The notes below the pieces were generated by a model, which saw only the letters and a list, made by a program, of their open reading frames with translations, was not told where the DNA came from and did not search any database. Of a stretch of 64,000 nucleotides of DNA, positions 54,161 to 62,955 are shown piece after piece. Each line of letters opens with the position of its first letter. Position 1 is the stretch's first letter. The translations under genes were made by a program, and so were the position numbers. The stretch is from 66-474 sp035281745 (lineage in GTDB: Bacteria; Pseudomonadota; Gammaproteobacteria; Xanthomonadales; Rhodanobacteraceae): contig DATEDI010000028.1 of NCBI GenBank assembly GCA_035281745.1, positions 1 to 64,000 on the forward strand. Direction: 5' to 3'.

Positions 54161-54186
54161 GGTGCCGAGCAACACGGCTCGGCACC
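54161..54186 (-). terminator. Perfect hairpin downstream of ald
   Basis: GGTGCCGAGC (54161-54170) and GCTCGGCACC (54177-54186) form a 10-bp stem with a 6-base loop, about 40 bases after the ald stop. There is no T-run, so it may be a stabilising or Rho-linked hairpin. Confidence 0.5.
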
Positions 54187-54225
54187 TCACTGCCGACCCA
54201 ACCGGCGCAAGCCCCACTTTCGGTA

Positions 54226-55293
54226 TCAGAGCTTCATGCCCTTCAACGCCGGATGCACCAGCTCCCCGCCTTCGACATTGATGCCGCTGGCGAGAATCAC
54301 ATCCTTGCGCCAGTTCTTCTGCGCAAGACGCGTCACGTATGGCAGGATCGCCGCGGAGATCGCCTGCGAAGACGTCTGCGGCACCGCGCCGGGCATGTTG
54401 GTGACGCAGAAATGCGTGACGCCATCGACAACGTAGGTCGGATCCTTCCAGGTCGTCGGCTTGGAGGTTTCGAAGCAGCCGCCCTGGTCGATGGAAATGT
54501 CGACCAGCACGCTGCCCTTCTCCATCGTCTTTACCATCTTGCGGGTGACCACGTGCGGCGCCTTGGCGCTGGGCACCAGCACTGCGCCGACGACGAGGTC
54601 GGCGGTCGCGACTTCCTCGGCCACCGCCGATTCATATGCGTACAACGCCGTCACGTTGTCGCCCCAGCCGCGTGCCTGCGCAAGGCGATCCGGACGCTTG
54701 TCGAACACCACCACGTTGGTACCGCCACGGGCCGCGAGTTTCGCTGCGTTGCCGCCGGCCACGCCTGCGCCCAGCACCACCACCTTGCCACGCTCGGTCG
54801 CAGCCAGGCCGCCGAGCAACTTGCCCTTGCCGCCGTTCGGCTGATGCAGCAGCGTCGTGCCGACCTGGGCCGCGAGCTTGCCTGCCACCACCGACATCGG
54901 CGTCAACAGCGGCAGCGAACCATCGACTTCCTGCACGCTCTCGAACGCCACGCCGGTCAGGCCGATCTTCAACAATGCCCTGGTGAGTTTCGGATCGGGC
55001 GCAAGATGCAGGTAGCAGAACAACAGGTGCCGCTTTTCCAGAAGTTTCAGGTCGCCCTCGATCGGCTCCTTCACCTTGACGACCATTTCGGCCTTGCCAT
55101 ACAGCGTGGCAGCGTCCTTGACGATCTTCACGCCAACCTTCGTATAGCGCTCATTGGCGAAACCGCTCTTCTCGCCCGCGCCGGATTGCAGATAGACCTC
55201 GTGCCCGTGGCGGATCAGGTCCGCGCAGGCATCGGGAACGAGGGCAACGCGGCCCTCGAGGGTCTTGGTTTCGGAAGGAACGCCAATACGCAT
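54226..55293 (-). CDS. ald: Alanine dehydrogenase
   Basis: 355 residues; reversibly deaminates L-alanine to pyruvate with NAD. MRIGVPSETKTLEGRVAL is the N-terminal signature, Lys in EMVVKVKEP and His in CYLHLAPD are the active-site pair, and VVVLGAGVAGGNAAKLA is the NAD fold. ATG 55293 has GAGGA upstream. It is divergent from trxB with about 218 bases between. No Lrp/AsnC regulator is next to it. Confidence 0.95.
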   Translation of the reverse strand: MRIGVPSETKTLEGRVALVPDACADLIRHGHEVYLQSGAGEKSGFANERYTKVGVKIVKDAATLYGKAEMVVKVKEPIEGDLKLLEKRHLLFCYLHLAPDPKLTRALLKIGLTGVAFESVQEVDGSLPLLTPMSVVAGKLAAQVGTTLLHQPNGGKGKLLGGLAATERGKVVVLGAGVAGGNAAKLAARGGTNVVVFDKRPDRLAQARGWGDNVTALYAYESAVAEEVATADLVVGAVLVPSAKAPHVVTRKMVKTMEKGSVLVDISIDQGGCFETSKPTTWKDPTYVVDGVTHFCVTNMPGAVPQTSSQAISAAILPYVTRLAQKNWRKDVILASGINVEGGELVHPALKGMKL

Positions 55294-55511
55294 GGAAATC
55301 ATCCTCGTGCGAAAATCACAACCGTCGCGTGCTTGAAATACCGCGGCAAACTCCCCATGCTGCACGACTCGTCACGGCGTGGAACCGAAACCCGGCGCGC
55401 GACGCACCAGGTCACGGATGCAACTGCCGTCGGGATTTGCCGCATTGGATGTCGCATGGCGGCGGACGAGAGGAAGTTCCTGCGGACCTTGAATCAACCC
55501 GAGAATTATAC

Positions 55512-56474
55512 ATGAGCACCCCCAGACACAGTCGCCTCCTGATCCTCGGTTCCGGTCCCGCGGGTTACACCGCGGCCGTTTATGCGGCAAGGGCGAACCT
55601 GCAACCGATGTTGATCACGGGCCTCGCCCAGGGCGGCCAATTGACCACCACCACCGAGGTCGACAACTGGCCTGGCGATGCACAGGGCGTGCAGGGTCCG
55701 GAACTGATGCAGCGCATGGCCGAGCACGCCGAGCGCTTCAACACCACCATCGTGTTCGATCACATCCACACTGTCGATCTGAAGCAGCGCCCGTTCAAAT
55801 TGAAGGGCGACAGCGGCGAATACAGTTGCGATGCGCTGATCATCGCCACAGGTGCGGACGCCAAGTATCTCGGTATCGCTTCCGAAACCACGTTCAAGGG
55901 CAAGGGCGTGTCGGCCTGCGCCACCTGCGACGGCTTCTTCTTCCGTAATCAGGATGTCGCCGTGATCGGCGGCGGCAATACCGCGGTCGAAGAAGCGCTT
56001 TACCTCGCCAACATCGGCCGCAAGGTCACGCTGGTGCACCGGCGTGACAAGCTGCGTGCGGAAAAAATCCTGCAGGACAAGTTGTTCGAGAAAGCCAACG
56101 CCGGCAAGGTCGAACTGGTGTGGAACCACACCGTCGACGAGGTGCTGGGCGACGACACCGGCGTCACCGGATTGCGCCTCGTCAGCACCGCCGATGGCAG
56201 CAAGCGCAACATCGCGGTCACCGGCATGTTCGTGGCGATCGGCCATACCCCCAACACCGGCGTGTTCGAAGGCCAGCTGGACATGCGCAACGGCTACATC
56301 CAGATCAACAGTGGACTGGAAGGCAACGCCACCGCCACCTCGGTACGCGGCGTGTTTGCAGCCGGCGATGTCGCCGACCACGTCTACCGGCAGGCGGTCA
56401 CCTCCGCCGGCTTCGGCTGCATGGCGGCACTCGATGCCGAGAAGTTCCTGGATTCGATCGGGTTGACCGGCTGA
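55512..56474 (+). CDS. trxB: Thioredoxin reductase
   Basis: 320-residue FAD/NADPH disulfide reductase. GSGPAGYTAAVYAARA binds FAD, ACATCDGFF holds the redox CATC pair, and VIGGGNTAVEEALYLANIG binds NADPH; the C-terminal GVFAAGDVADHVYRQAVT is typical. It keeps thioredoxin reduced. ATG 55512 is used although the frame is open for 61 codons upstream. A hairpin overlapping its stop separates it from the next, convergent gene. Confidence 0.96.
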   Translation: MSTPRHSRLLILGSGPAGYTAAVYAARANLQPMLITGLAQGGQLTTTTEVDNWPGDAQGVQGPELMQRMAEHAERFNTTIVFDHIHTVDLKQRPFKLKGDSGEYSCDALIIATGADAKYLGIASETTFKGKGVSACATCDGFFFRNQDVAVIGGGNTAVEEALYLANIGRKVTLVHRRDKLRAEKILQDKLFEKANAGKVELVWNHTVDEVLGDDTGVTGLRLVSTADGSKRNIAVTGMFVAIGHTPNTGVFEGQLDMRNGYIQINSGLEGNATATSVRGVFAAGDVADHVYRQAVTSAGFGCMAALDAEKFLDSIGLTG

Positions 56475-56500
56475 CGCGATCCGCCGCACGGCGTCAGCCT
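56470..56500. terminator. Hairpin spanning the trxB and hydrolase/cyclase stop codons
   Basis: GGCTGACGC (56470-56478) and GCGTCAGCC (56492-56500) are perfect reverse complements with a 13-base loop. Each arm contains the stop codon of one of the convergent genes. It may end transcription in both directions; there is no T-run. Confidence 0.5.
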
Positions 56501-57837
56501 TCCAGTGCGTACAGCTCCCAGCGGCCGGCGACGCCATCCAGTTGATGCGCGCCCACGCTGCGCAGCTCGATGCCCGAGCCGGCGACCAGATCGCGCACCG
56601 CGGGCGTAACGAGAATCTCGCCGGGCTGCGTGGCATGCAATACGCCCGCGCCCACCTCCACCGCCTCGCCTGCCAGCGTGTCGCCGACGCGCTGGCATTC
56701 GCCGATGTGCAAGCCCACGCGGATTTCCAGACGAAGTTGATCGCGCGCGGCTTGGCGAACCGCCGATGCGAAACGCAGCGCCCGCGCCGGCCCGTCGAAG
56801 TTCACGAGGAAGCCGGCGCCGCCGTCGAGCATCTCGCGACCCTGGAATCGCGTCAGTTCCTCGCGCACGATCGCACGGAATGAATCCTGCGTTTCATGCC
56901 AGCGCCGGCCGCCCAGCGTCGCTGCGGCCAGTTGCGAATCCGCCACGCGCATCCTGAGCACCGTGGCCAGCGCGCGTTCGCCACTGTCCGCCGGACGCAG
57001 GTTGGCCAGAAACGATTCGACCAGCTTCAGCGGCTGCTCGTCGCCGGGAAGCAGCACGTCCATGTCGCCACCCGGCAGCAATTCGAGGCGCGACCCCGCG
57101 ATGTGTTCGGCAAGATAGAACGCGTGCGCCGGCGGTATCACCGCAAATTCGCGCCGATGCAGGATCAGCGTGGGCACGCGAATCGACGACAGTACCGCAC
57201 GCGCATCGAAATTGATGATGTAGCGGAATTCCGCACCGGCGCGGCGCGGTGAATAGGCCAGGCGCTGCATGCGCGTCACCCAGCGCACGTACTGCGGATC
57301 TCCCGCCAGCGTCGGGCGTGTGGTCGCGACCATTTGCGCAGTCCCCCAGGTTTGATCCCAGGCTTGCGACAGCCGGTCGGAACGCTCGTGGTTCTCGCCA
57401 CAGGGATAACCCGGCGCCACGCGAAAGCGCGCACTGGTATTGCAAAGCATCAGCGCCCGCACGCGCCGCGGATGACTGCTGGCGAACAGCAGCGCAGCCG
57501 CGGCGGCATCCCGTTCGGCCAGCAACGCGGCACTGGTGATGCCGACGTGATCAAACACCGCCAGGATGTCTTCGATCCAGTCCTCCCACGTCGGCGGCAG
57601 ATCGGCCGGGAGTGGATCGGAGATGCCGCTGCCGCGGCGATCGAACACGATGAGGCGACTGAAGCCTGCGAGGCGCTGCAACAGCGCAGCGTTGGCGGGA
57701 TAGTCCCACAGCATTTCGATGCTGCGACTCATCGGGTTGACGAGCATCAGGTCGAGCGGCCCCTCGCCCAGCACCCGATACGCGATGTCGCCGCGCGGCG
57801 TCCTTGCGTATTGGATCGGTGGAGCTTGCATGCTCAT
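56494..57837 (-). CDS. Alpha/beta-hydrolase fused to a class III cyclase-like domain, both apparently inactive
   Basis: 447 residues. Residues 1-280 follow an alpha/beta-hydrolase (VFDRRGSGISD, ILAVFDHVGI, RVRALMLCNTSAR), but the nucleophile elbow at 105-112 reads LLAERDAA with no Ser, and the catalytic His region reads PGGDMD. Residues 285-447 align with class III nucleotidyl cyclases (GGRRWHE, FDGPARALRFA, IRVGLHIGE, GEILVT), yet the two metal-binding Asp sites are changed: the FTDIVGST position reads RMRVADSQ (295-302) and AGDGF reads GGAGF (339-343). It resembles the Rv1900c-type fusion. A regulatory or ligand-binding role is more likely than catalysis. ATG 57831 is an alternative start. 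Confidence 0.75.
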   Translation of the reverse strand: MSMQAPPIQYARTPRGDIAYRVLGEGPLDLMLVNPMSRSIEMLWDYPANAALLQRLAGFSRLIVFDRRGSGISDPLPADLPPTWEDWIEDILAVFDHVGITSAALLAERDAAAAALLFASSHPRRVRALMLCNTSARFRVAPGYPCGENHERSDRLSQAWDQTWGTAQMVATTRPTLAGDPQYVRWVTRMQRLAYSPRRAGAEFRYIINFDARAVLSSIRVPTLILHRREFAVIPPAHAFYLAEHIAGSRLELLPGGDMDVLLPGDEQPLKLVESFLANLRPADSGERALATVLRMRVADSQLAAATLGGRRWHETQDSFRAIVREELTRFQGREMLDGGAGFLVNFDGPARALRFASAVRQAARDQLRLEIRVGLHIGECQRVGDTLAGEAVEVGAGVLHATQPGEILVTPAVRDLVAGSGIELRSVGAHQLDGVAGRWELYALEG

Positions 57838-57961
57838 TCTTTACGGACATGCCGGCAACACGGAGCGCCCATTGTACGCGCGCAGCGTGCCGCAACAGGC
57901 ACGTTGCATGTCCGGTGGGCCGACAAGCGGACGGCCGTGGAAGCTGGCCTACAATGCAACC

Positions 57962-59113
57962 ATGCTGACGCTGCGCACCCACGAAACCATCGACGACATC
58001 GATGCCACCGCGTGGGACGCGCTGGCTGCAGACGACAATCCCTTCGTCAGTCACGCGTTTCTGGCCGGACTGGAGCGCCACGGTTGCATCCGTTCCGCGT
58101 TCGGCTGGCGCGCGCAACACCTGACGCTGCACGGCGACGACGCCTTGGTCGGCGCAGCGCCGCTGTACGTCAAGGGCAACTCGCACGGCGAGTACGTGTT
58201 CGACTGGGCGTGGGCCGATGGCTGGGAGCGCGCGGGCGGCGACTACTATCCCAAGTTCCTGTGCGCGGTGCCCTACTCGCCCGTGACCGGACCGCGCCTG
58301 TTGTGCGGTACCGGTGCCGATGCCGACCGGTACCGCTGCATTCTCGTCAAGGCCTTGCGCGAAATCACCGAGCAGGCCGGACTGTCGTCGCTGCACGTCA
58401 ACTTCCTGCACGAGCGCGAGATCGGCGCGTTCGACGACGCGTGGTTGTCGCGTTCGGATTGGCAATTCCAGTGGCACAACGTGGACGGCTGGCGTGATTT
58501 CCAGGATTTTCTCCGCGCGCTCACCCACAAGCGCCGCAATGCGATCCGCCGCGAACGTGCGCAAGTGACGGATGCCGGCATCGAATGCGAATTCCGCGAC
58601 GGTGGCACGCTCGACGACGCCGAGTGGCGCAGCATGCATCATCTCTACACCCATACCTTCGACGAGAAAGGCAACACACCGACCCTCACGCCGGCGTTCT
58701 TCCGTCACCTGGGTGCCGCGTTCCCCACCCATTCGCATGTCGCCTTCGCGCGGCGGGACCGCGAGATCATCGCGGGCGCGCTGTTCCTCTCCAGCAGCGA
58801 CACGTTGTACGGGCGTTATTGGGGCGCACGCGAGCAGATTCCGGGATTGCACTTCGAACTTTGCTATTACCAGGGCATCGATCACTGCCTGCGCCGTGGC
58901 CTCATACGTTTCGAGCCGGGTGCGCAGGGTCTGCACAAACTTGCACGGGGATTCCTTCCAACCCGCACGCACTCGCGTCACTACATCGCGAATACCGAAT
59001 TCCGCGCCATTATCCGCGCCTCGTTGCAACGCGAGGCGGCACTGCTGGAAGCGCGCGGCAACGAACTCATGGCGCATTCGCCATTCGCCGAGCGCGATGC
59101 CCCGCGCCCATGA
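57962..59113 (+). CDS. GNAT/FemAB-like acyltransferase (DUF482)
   Basis: 383 residues of the DUF482 peptidoglycan-biosynthesis-like group, with an N-terminal DNPFVSHAFLAGLE, a YPKFLCAVPYSPVTGPRLL middle and a C-terminal GALFLSSSDTLYGRYWGA, as in FemAB/GNAT folds. Substrate unknown. Start ATG 57962 has TACAAT just upstream, possibly a -10 box. Its stop overlaps the aat start (ATGA), as often found in proteobacteria, hinting at related function or coupled expression. Confidence 0.85.
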   Translation: MLTLRTHETIDDIDATAWDALAADDNPFVSHAFLAGLERHGCIRSAFGWRAQHLTLHGDDALVGAAPLYVKGNSHGEYVFDWAWADGWERAGGDYYPKFLCAVPYSPVTGPRLLCGTGADADRYRCILVKALREITEQAGLSSLHVNFLHEREIGAFDDAWLSRSDWQFQWHNVDGWRDFQDFLRALTHKRRNAIRRERAQVTDAGIECEFRDGGTLDDAEWRSMHHLYTHTFDEKGNTPTLTPAFFRHLGAAFPTHSHVAFARRDREIIAGALFLSSSDTLYGRYWGAREQIPGLHFELCYYQGIDHCLRRGLIRFEPGAQGLHKLARGFLPTRTHSRHYIANTEFRAIIRASLQREAALLEARGNELMAHSPFAERDAPRP

Positions 59114-59829
59114 GGATCCAGTCGCTCGACGCGCTGCCGCCGGGCATCTTTCCCGATCCCGCACACGCGCTGGCCGACCCCAATGGATTGCTGGCGTTCG
59201 GTGGCGACCTGTCGCCGCAACGCCTGGTCGCCGCCTACGCACGTGGCGTCTTCCCCTGGTACTCGGACGGCGATCCGTTGTTGTGGTGGTCGCCCGATCC
59301 GCGCTGCGTGTTCGCGACCGATGGCGTACACGTCTCGCACAGCCTCGCGAAATTCCTGCACCGCTGCGATTGGCAATGGAGCATGGACCGCGCGTTCGAT
59401 GACGTGGTGCGGGCATGCGCGGCACCGCGAGCGGACGACGGCGGCACGTGGATCACGCCCGACATGCAGATCGCGTACGGCAACCTGCACGTGCTCGGTC
59501 ATGCGCATTCGCTGGAGATGTGGGAAGACGACGAACTGATCGGCGGCCTCTATGGCGTATCCGTCGGTCGCATGTTCAGCGCCGAATCGATGTTCTCGCG
59601 TCGCACCAATGCGTCCAAGGTTGCCTTGCTGAGCTTGGCGCACGCGTTGCGGCAGCGCGGTTTCCCCTGGATCGACGCGCAGGTCCCGAATCCGCATCTC
59701 GTGCGCATGGGCGCACGCATGTTGCCGCGCCGTAGATTCCTGCGGGAACTGGCGCAGCTTGCGGCGCAACCCGAGGCTCGCGATTGGCCGCGTGAACTTT
59801 CGCCGATCCCCATGTTCCGGAACCCGTGA
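59110..59829 (+). CDS. aat: Leucyl/phenylalanyl-tRNA-protein transferase
   Basis: 239 residues; adds Leu or Phe to Arg/Lys N-termini, creating N-degrons for ClpS-ClpA. FPDPAHALADPNGLLAFGGDLS, GVFPWYSDGDPLLWWSPDPR and GGLYGVSVGRMFSAESMFS are diagnostic. It begins inside the stop codon of the upstream acyltransferase. clpS and clpA are 35 kb away in this window. Confidence 0.96.
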   Translation: MRIQSLDALPPGIFPDPAHALADPNGLLAFGGDLSPQRLVAAYARGVFPWYSDGDPLLWWSPDPRCVFATDGVHVSHSLAKFLHRCDWQWSMDRAFDDVVRACAAPRADDGGTWITPDMQIAYGNLHVLGHAHSLEMWEDDELIGGLYGVSVGRMFSAESMFSRRTNASKVALLSLAHALRQRGFPWIDAQVPNPHLVRMGARMLPRRRFLRELAQLAAQPEARDWPRELSPIPMFRNP

Positions 59830-59920
59830 TTCGCACGCTGCGGCGAATCACTTTCGTGAGATCATGAAATCGATCGCCAGTTGGCGTACATTGGGCGCCT
59901 GCCCACCGGAGATGCCGCGC

Positions 59921-60403
59921 ATGAACGACACCGACCCCTCCAAACCGGATCCCTACAAGGCCGCGAAGGATGCCGCCACCTCGGGGCAGCGCTTCAGCCG
60001 CGGCGTGATGGATTCCGCGCAACAGATCTGGCTGGCCGGGCTGGGCGCACTCGCACGCACGCAGCAGGAAGGCGGCAAGTTCTTCGATGCGCTGGTTGAA
60101 GAAGGCGTGCGCATCCAGGAAAAAACCCACGCCTACACGCAGGAACAAATGAAGCAGGCGCGCGACCAGACGACGCCATGGGTGGAATCCGCGCGCAAGC
60201 GCACCACCGCAGCCATGGGCAAGCTGGAGCAGGCCTTCGACGAACGCATCGCCCGCGCGGCCAAGCGCATGAACATGCCCGACCATTCCGACATCCAGGA
60301 ACTGTCCGCGCGCATCGATGCGCTGGCGCAGGAACTTCGCGCCGCCCGCACCACAGGCGCCAAGCCGCGCGCGCCCAGGAAAACCGCCAAGCCCAAAGGT
60401 TGA
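59921..60403 (+). CDS. Phasin / polyhydroxyalkanoate granule-associated protein
   Basis: 160 residues, mainly amphipathic helix with a basic Ala/Lys/Pro tail (GAKPRAPRKTAKPKG). The QQIWLAGLGALARTQQEGGKFFDALVEEG segment is the PhaF/PhaI phasin signature, so it probably coats PHA granules and, through the tail, may bind DNA. ATG 59921 has GGAG nine bases upstream. No phaC is in the window. The ACBP gene begins 9 bases later. Confidence 0.85.
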   Translation: MNDTDPSKPDPYKAAKDAATSGQRFSRGVMDSAQQIWLAGLGALARTQQEGGKFFDALVEEGVRIQEKTHAYTQEQMKQARDQTTPWVESARKRTTAAMGKLEQAFDERIARAAKRMNMPDHSDIQELSARIDALAQELRAARTTGAKPRAPRKTAKPKG

Positions 60404-60411
60404 GCGCCGCC

Positions 60412-60672
60412 GTGTACAGCGAACTCGACACGGACTTCCGGCAAGCCGCCGAAGACGTCAAGCATCTTCCGGCGCGTCCCGACAACGACACGCTGTTGAA
60501 ACTCTACGCGCTCTACAAGCAAGCCACCGACGGTGACGCCTGCGGCCCCAAGCCCGGCTTCTTCGATTTCGTCAACACCGCCAAATACGAAGCGTGGTCA
60601 CGCCTGCGCGGCATGCGCACCGACGACGCACAACAAAAATATATCGAGCTGGTGCATCAACTGGGAGCATGA
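60412..60672 (+). CDS. Acyl-CoA-binding protein
   Basis: 86 residues, exactly the usual ACBP length. TLLKLYALYKQATDGD holds the CoA-binding Tyr and Lys, and KYEAWSRLRGM is the second conserved helix. ACBPs bind medium to long acyl-CoA. GTG 60412 is the chosen start; TTG 60400 overlaps the phasin stop. Bacterial ACBPs are uncommon; the phasin neighbour suggests a link to acyl-CoA and PHA pools. Confidence 0.9.
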   Translation: MYSELDTDFRQAAEDVKHLPARPDNDTLLKLYALYKQATDGDACGPKPGFFDFVNTAKYEAWSRLRGMRTDDAQQKYIELVHQLGA

Positions 60673-60853
60673 AGCGGAATCACGGGCCAGCACCAGCCCA
60701 CTTGAAATCGCCGCCCGTGCTTGCCCAAATTGAACATTGCATCTGACTGAAGCGGCCGACCGTTGACACTCGTCTGTCCAGTCGCCCCCGGACTACGACA
60801 TTGTTGTACCCTGATCTTCACGTGATCGCGTGGATCGTCAGGAGGACGTTGTC

Positions 60854-61279
60854 ATGGCTGTCATTGTTGAACGGGCACGGTGGGGACTCCATCCCCTCAA
60901 TGCGGTCCTGCTGGCCGGGGCCCTTGCACTGTTCCTCGGCGCCCTACTGAGCGACATCGCCTACTTCCGCAGCTACGAAATCCAGTGGAACAACTTCTCG
61001 TCGTGGCTGCTCGCGGGCGGTCTCGTCGTCGGCGCGTTCGCGTTTCTTGCGGCCATCGTCGAATTGTTTCGCAACCGCTGGCGTGTGTGGCCCGCGCTGG
61101 TCTATGCCCTGTTGGTGCTGGTGACCTGGATACTGGCCTTCATCGACGAACTGGTGCATGCCAAGGATGCATGGGCGACCATGCCGGCTGGCTTGGTGCT
61201 GTCGGTGATCGTGGTGGTGCTGGGCTGCGTGGCGCTGTGGATCGCCTTCGCCGGGATGCGCGCGGGAGATGTCCCATGA
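60854..61279 (+). CDS. DUF2231 family membrane protein
   Basis: 141 residues with four hydrophobic helices (VLLAGALALFLGALLSDI; WLLAGGLVVGAFAFLAAI; ALVYALLVLVTWILAFI; LSVIVVVLGCVALWIAFAG), the DUF2231 layout with LHPLNAVL at the start. Family function is unknown; some members lie beside redox or heme proteins. ATG 60854 has GGAGG eight bases upstream. Its stop overlaps the start of the lipoprotein dehydrogenase gene, so both are probably one unit. Confidence 0.8.
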   Translation: MAVIVERARWGLHPLNAVLLAGALALFLGALLSDIAYFRSYEIQWNNFSSWLLAGGLVVGAFAFLAAIVELFRNRWRVWPALVYALLVLVTWILAFIDELVHAKDAWATMPAGLVLSVIVVVLGCVALWIAFAGMRAGDVP

Positions 61280-62649
61280 ATCGCCTCCATCCAACGGTAA
61301 CCATCGCGCTCATGGCGCTGCTCGCGGGGTGCAACGGCGGTGGTGCAACTCCGGAACAATACGGCGCCAACCCGCAACTTCCATCTCAGCAGCGCGGTCT
61401 GCTGCCCAGCATGACAATTGCCAAGCCAGCCGCATGGGGTGACCGGCTGCCGACGGTGCCGGAGGGCTACACCGTCAAGGCGATCGCCACTGATCTTCGC
61501 ATCCCGCGCCAGACCCTGGTGCTGCCGAACGGCGACATCCTGGTGGCCGAAGGCCGCGGCGGCAACGCGCCGAAGCTGAAACCGAAGGACGTCGTGGCCG
61601 GCTACATCAAGGCCAAGGGCACGAGTCCGGTCAAGGGCGGCAACCGCCTGACCCTGCTGCGCGATGCCGATGGCGACGGCACGTATGAAACGAAGACGGT
61701 GTTCGCCGAAAACCTCAACGCGCCGTACGGACTGGCGTTGGTCGGCGACACGCTCTACGTCGCCGATCAGGATGCGCTGGTGAAATTCCACTACACCGCC
61801 GGCCAGACCCACGCGGAAGGCACGCCGGTCAAGATCACCGACCTGCCGTCGGCAATCAACCATCATTGGACCAAGGCGCTGGCTGCCAGCGCGGACGGAC
61901 GCTACCTCTACGTCGGCATCGGCTCGAACAGCAACATCACCGAACGCGGCATGACCGCCGAGGTCGATCGCGCGCGGATCTGGCAGGTGGATACCCAGAC
62001 CGGGATGCATCGCGCCTACGCCACGGGTGTTCGCAATCCCACGGCACTCGCGATCCAGCCGGGCACGGGCGCGCTGTGGGCGGTAGTGAACGAGCGCGAC
62101 GAACTCGGCCCCGACCTGGTGCCCGACTACCTCACTTCGATACGCGAGGGCGGTTTCTATGGCTGGCCCTGGAGTTACTGGGGCCAGCACGTCGATCCGC
62201 GCGTGAAACCGGAGAACCCGGAAAAGGTTGCCTCGGCGATCGTCCCCGACTACAGCCTCGGTTCGCACGTGGCCGCACTCGGCGTCGCGTTTTCGTCGCC
62301 CGCGATGGGCGCGAAATTCGCGGACGGCGTGTTCGTTGGCGAGCACGGCAGTTGGAATCGTTCCCATCCGGTCGGCTACAAGGTGGTGTTCGTGCCATTT
62401 CGCGACGGTCATCCCGCCGGCAATCCGATCGACTTCGTCACCGGCTTCCGCGGCGATGACGGAATGACCCGCGGCCGCCCGGTCGGCGTCACCGTCGATC
62501 CGCGCGGCGCGTTGATCGTCGCCGACGACCTGTCGAACACGATCTGGCGGGTGACGCCAACCGCATCGTCTGCGCAGGCAAGGCCGGCGGTTCCGGGAAC
62601 CGCGTCCAGTGTGGCGCCCGCGGCTACCACCGGCCCCACGCACAGATAG
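61276..62649 (+). CDS. Sorbosone/glucose dehydrogenase-like beta-propeller lipoprotein
   Basis: 457 residues. Lipobox LAGC gives a lipidated Cys19. The domain is a six-bladed propeller of the PQQ-dependent sugar (sorbosone) dehydrogenase type, with LVAEGRGGN, NAPYGLALVGDTLYVADQD, GVRNPTALAIQPGTGALWA and GEHGSWNRSHPVGYKV. It probably oxidises a sugar or aldose outside the cytoplasm, but PQQ binding is not assured. It is coupled to a DUF2231 membrane protein, a possible electron or membrane partner. Confidence 0.85.
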   Translation: MNRLHPTVTIALMALLAGCNGGGATPEQYGANPQLPSQQRGLLPSMTIAKPAAWGDRLPTVPEGYTVKAIATDLRIPRQTLVLPNGDILVAEGRGGNAPKLKPKDVVAGYIKAKGTSPVKGGNRLTLLRDADGDGTYETKTVFAENLNAPYGLALVGDTLYVADQDALVKFHYTAGQTHAEGTPVKITDLPSAINHHWTKALAASADGRYLYVGIGSNSNITERGMTAEVDRARIWQVDTQTGMHRAYATGVRNPTALAIQPGTGALWAVVNERDELGPDLVPDYLTSIREGGFYGWPWSYWGQHVDPRVKPENPEKVASAIVPDYSLGSHVAALGVAFSSPAMGAKFADGVFVGEHGSWNRSHPVGYKVVFVPFRDGHPAGNPIDFVTGFRGDDGMTRGRPVGVTVDPRGALIVADDLSNTIWRVTPTASSAQARPAVPGTASSVAPAATTGPTHR

Positions 62650-62714
62650 AACCGGCTTTGCCGTGAAGGAGAGGCCGGCAGCACGATGTTGAATCGGGCG
62701 TAATTGCAAAAATC

Positions 62715-62748
62715 GATTCCGGATCGCGCTGCGCGTGTCCGAAATGAC
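62715..62748 (-). repeat. GTCATTCC-family palindrome half, copy 5
   Basis: On the minus strand it reads GTCATTTCGGACACGCGCAG... and ends CCGGAATC. It faces the next copy at 62830-62875 across about 80 bases, so the pair could form one two-armed element like copy 1. Confidence 0.65.
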
Positions 62749-62829
62749 AATCAAAATCGAGCCAACACACCACTGTCGTTCAAGGACTGCCGCGCGCAGC
62801 GGGAATCGGTAGCCTCCCACGCACACCTT

Positions 62830-62875
62830 GTCATTCCGGGGCCGGTCACGCGCAGCGGGAGCGGAACCCGGAATC
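62830..62875 (+). repeat. GTCATTCC-family palindrome half, copy 6
   Basis: It begins GTCATTCCGGGGCCGG and ends AACCCGGAATC. It forms a hairpin through CGCGCAGCGGGAGCGG. It is the right arm facing copy 5. Confidence 0.75.
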
Positions 62876-62955
62876 GGTGGCTCTGGACCGTATCGCGTGC
62901 TGCGGCGGCGCCCAGCGTGCCAGCTACGGCTTGAGCCACTTGCCGGCGAGAAGAT

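Larger units (their letters stand above)
53871..54225. other. 355-bp gap between ftsK and ald
   Basis: It holds the upstream region of ftsK, a GGGCTTCGC-type repeat (54046-54123) and a 10-bp perfect hairpin (54161-54186) after the ald stop. No gene is seen. Confidence 0.6.
62650..62955. other. 306-bp gap between the dehydrogenase and paiB
   Basis: It holds two elements of the GTCATTCC family (62715-62748 on the minus strand, 62830-62875 on the plus) and a partial copy between them. The two flanking genes are convergent. No gene is seen. Confidence 0.65.

Noticed and set aside
60763..60768. Consensus TTGACA as a promoter for the DUF2231 operon
   Set aside because: No -10-like hexamer occurs 16-18 bases downstream, so I did not list it as a promoter.
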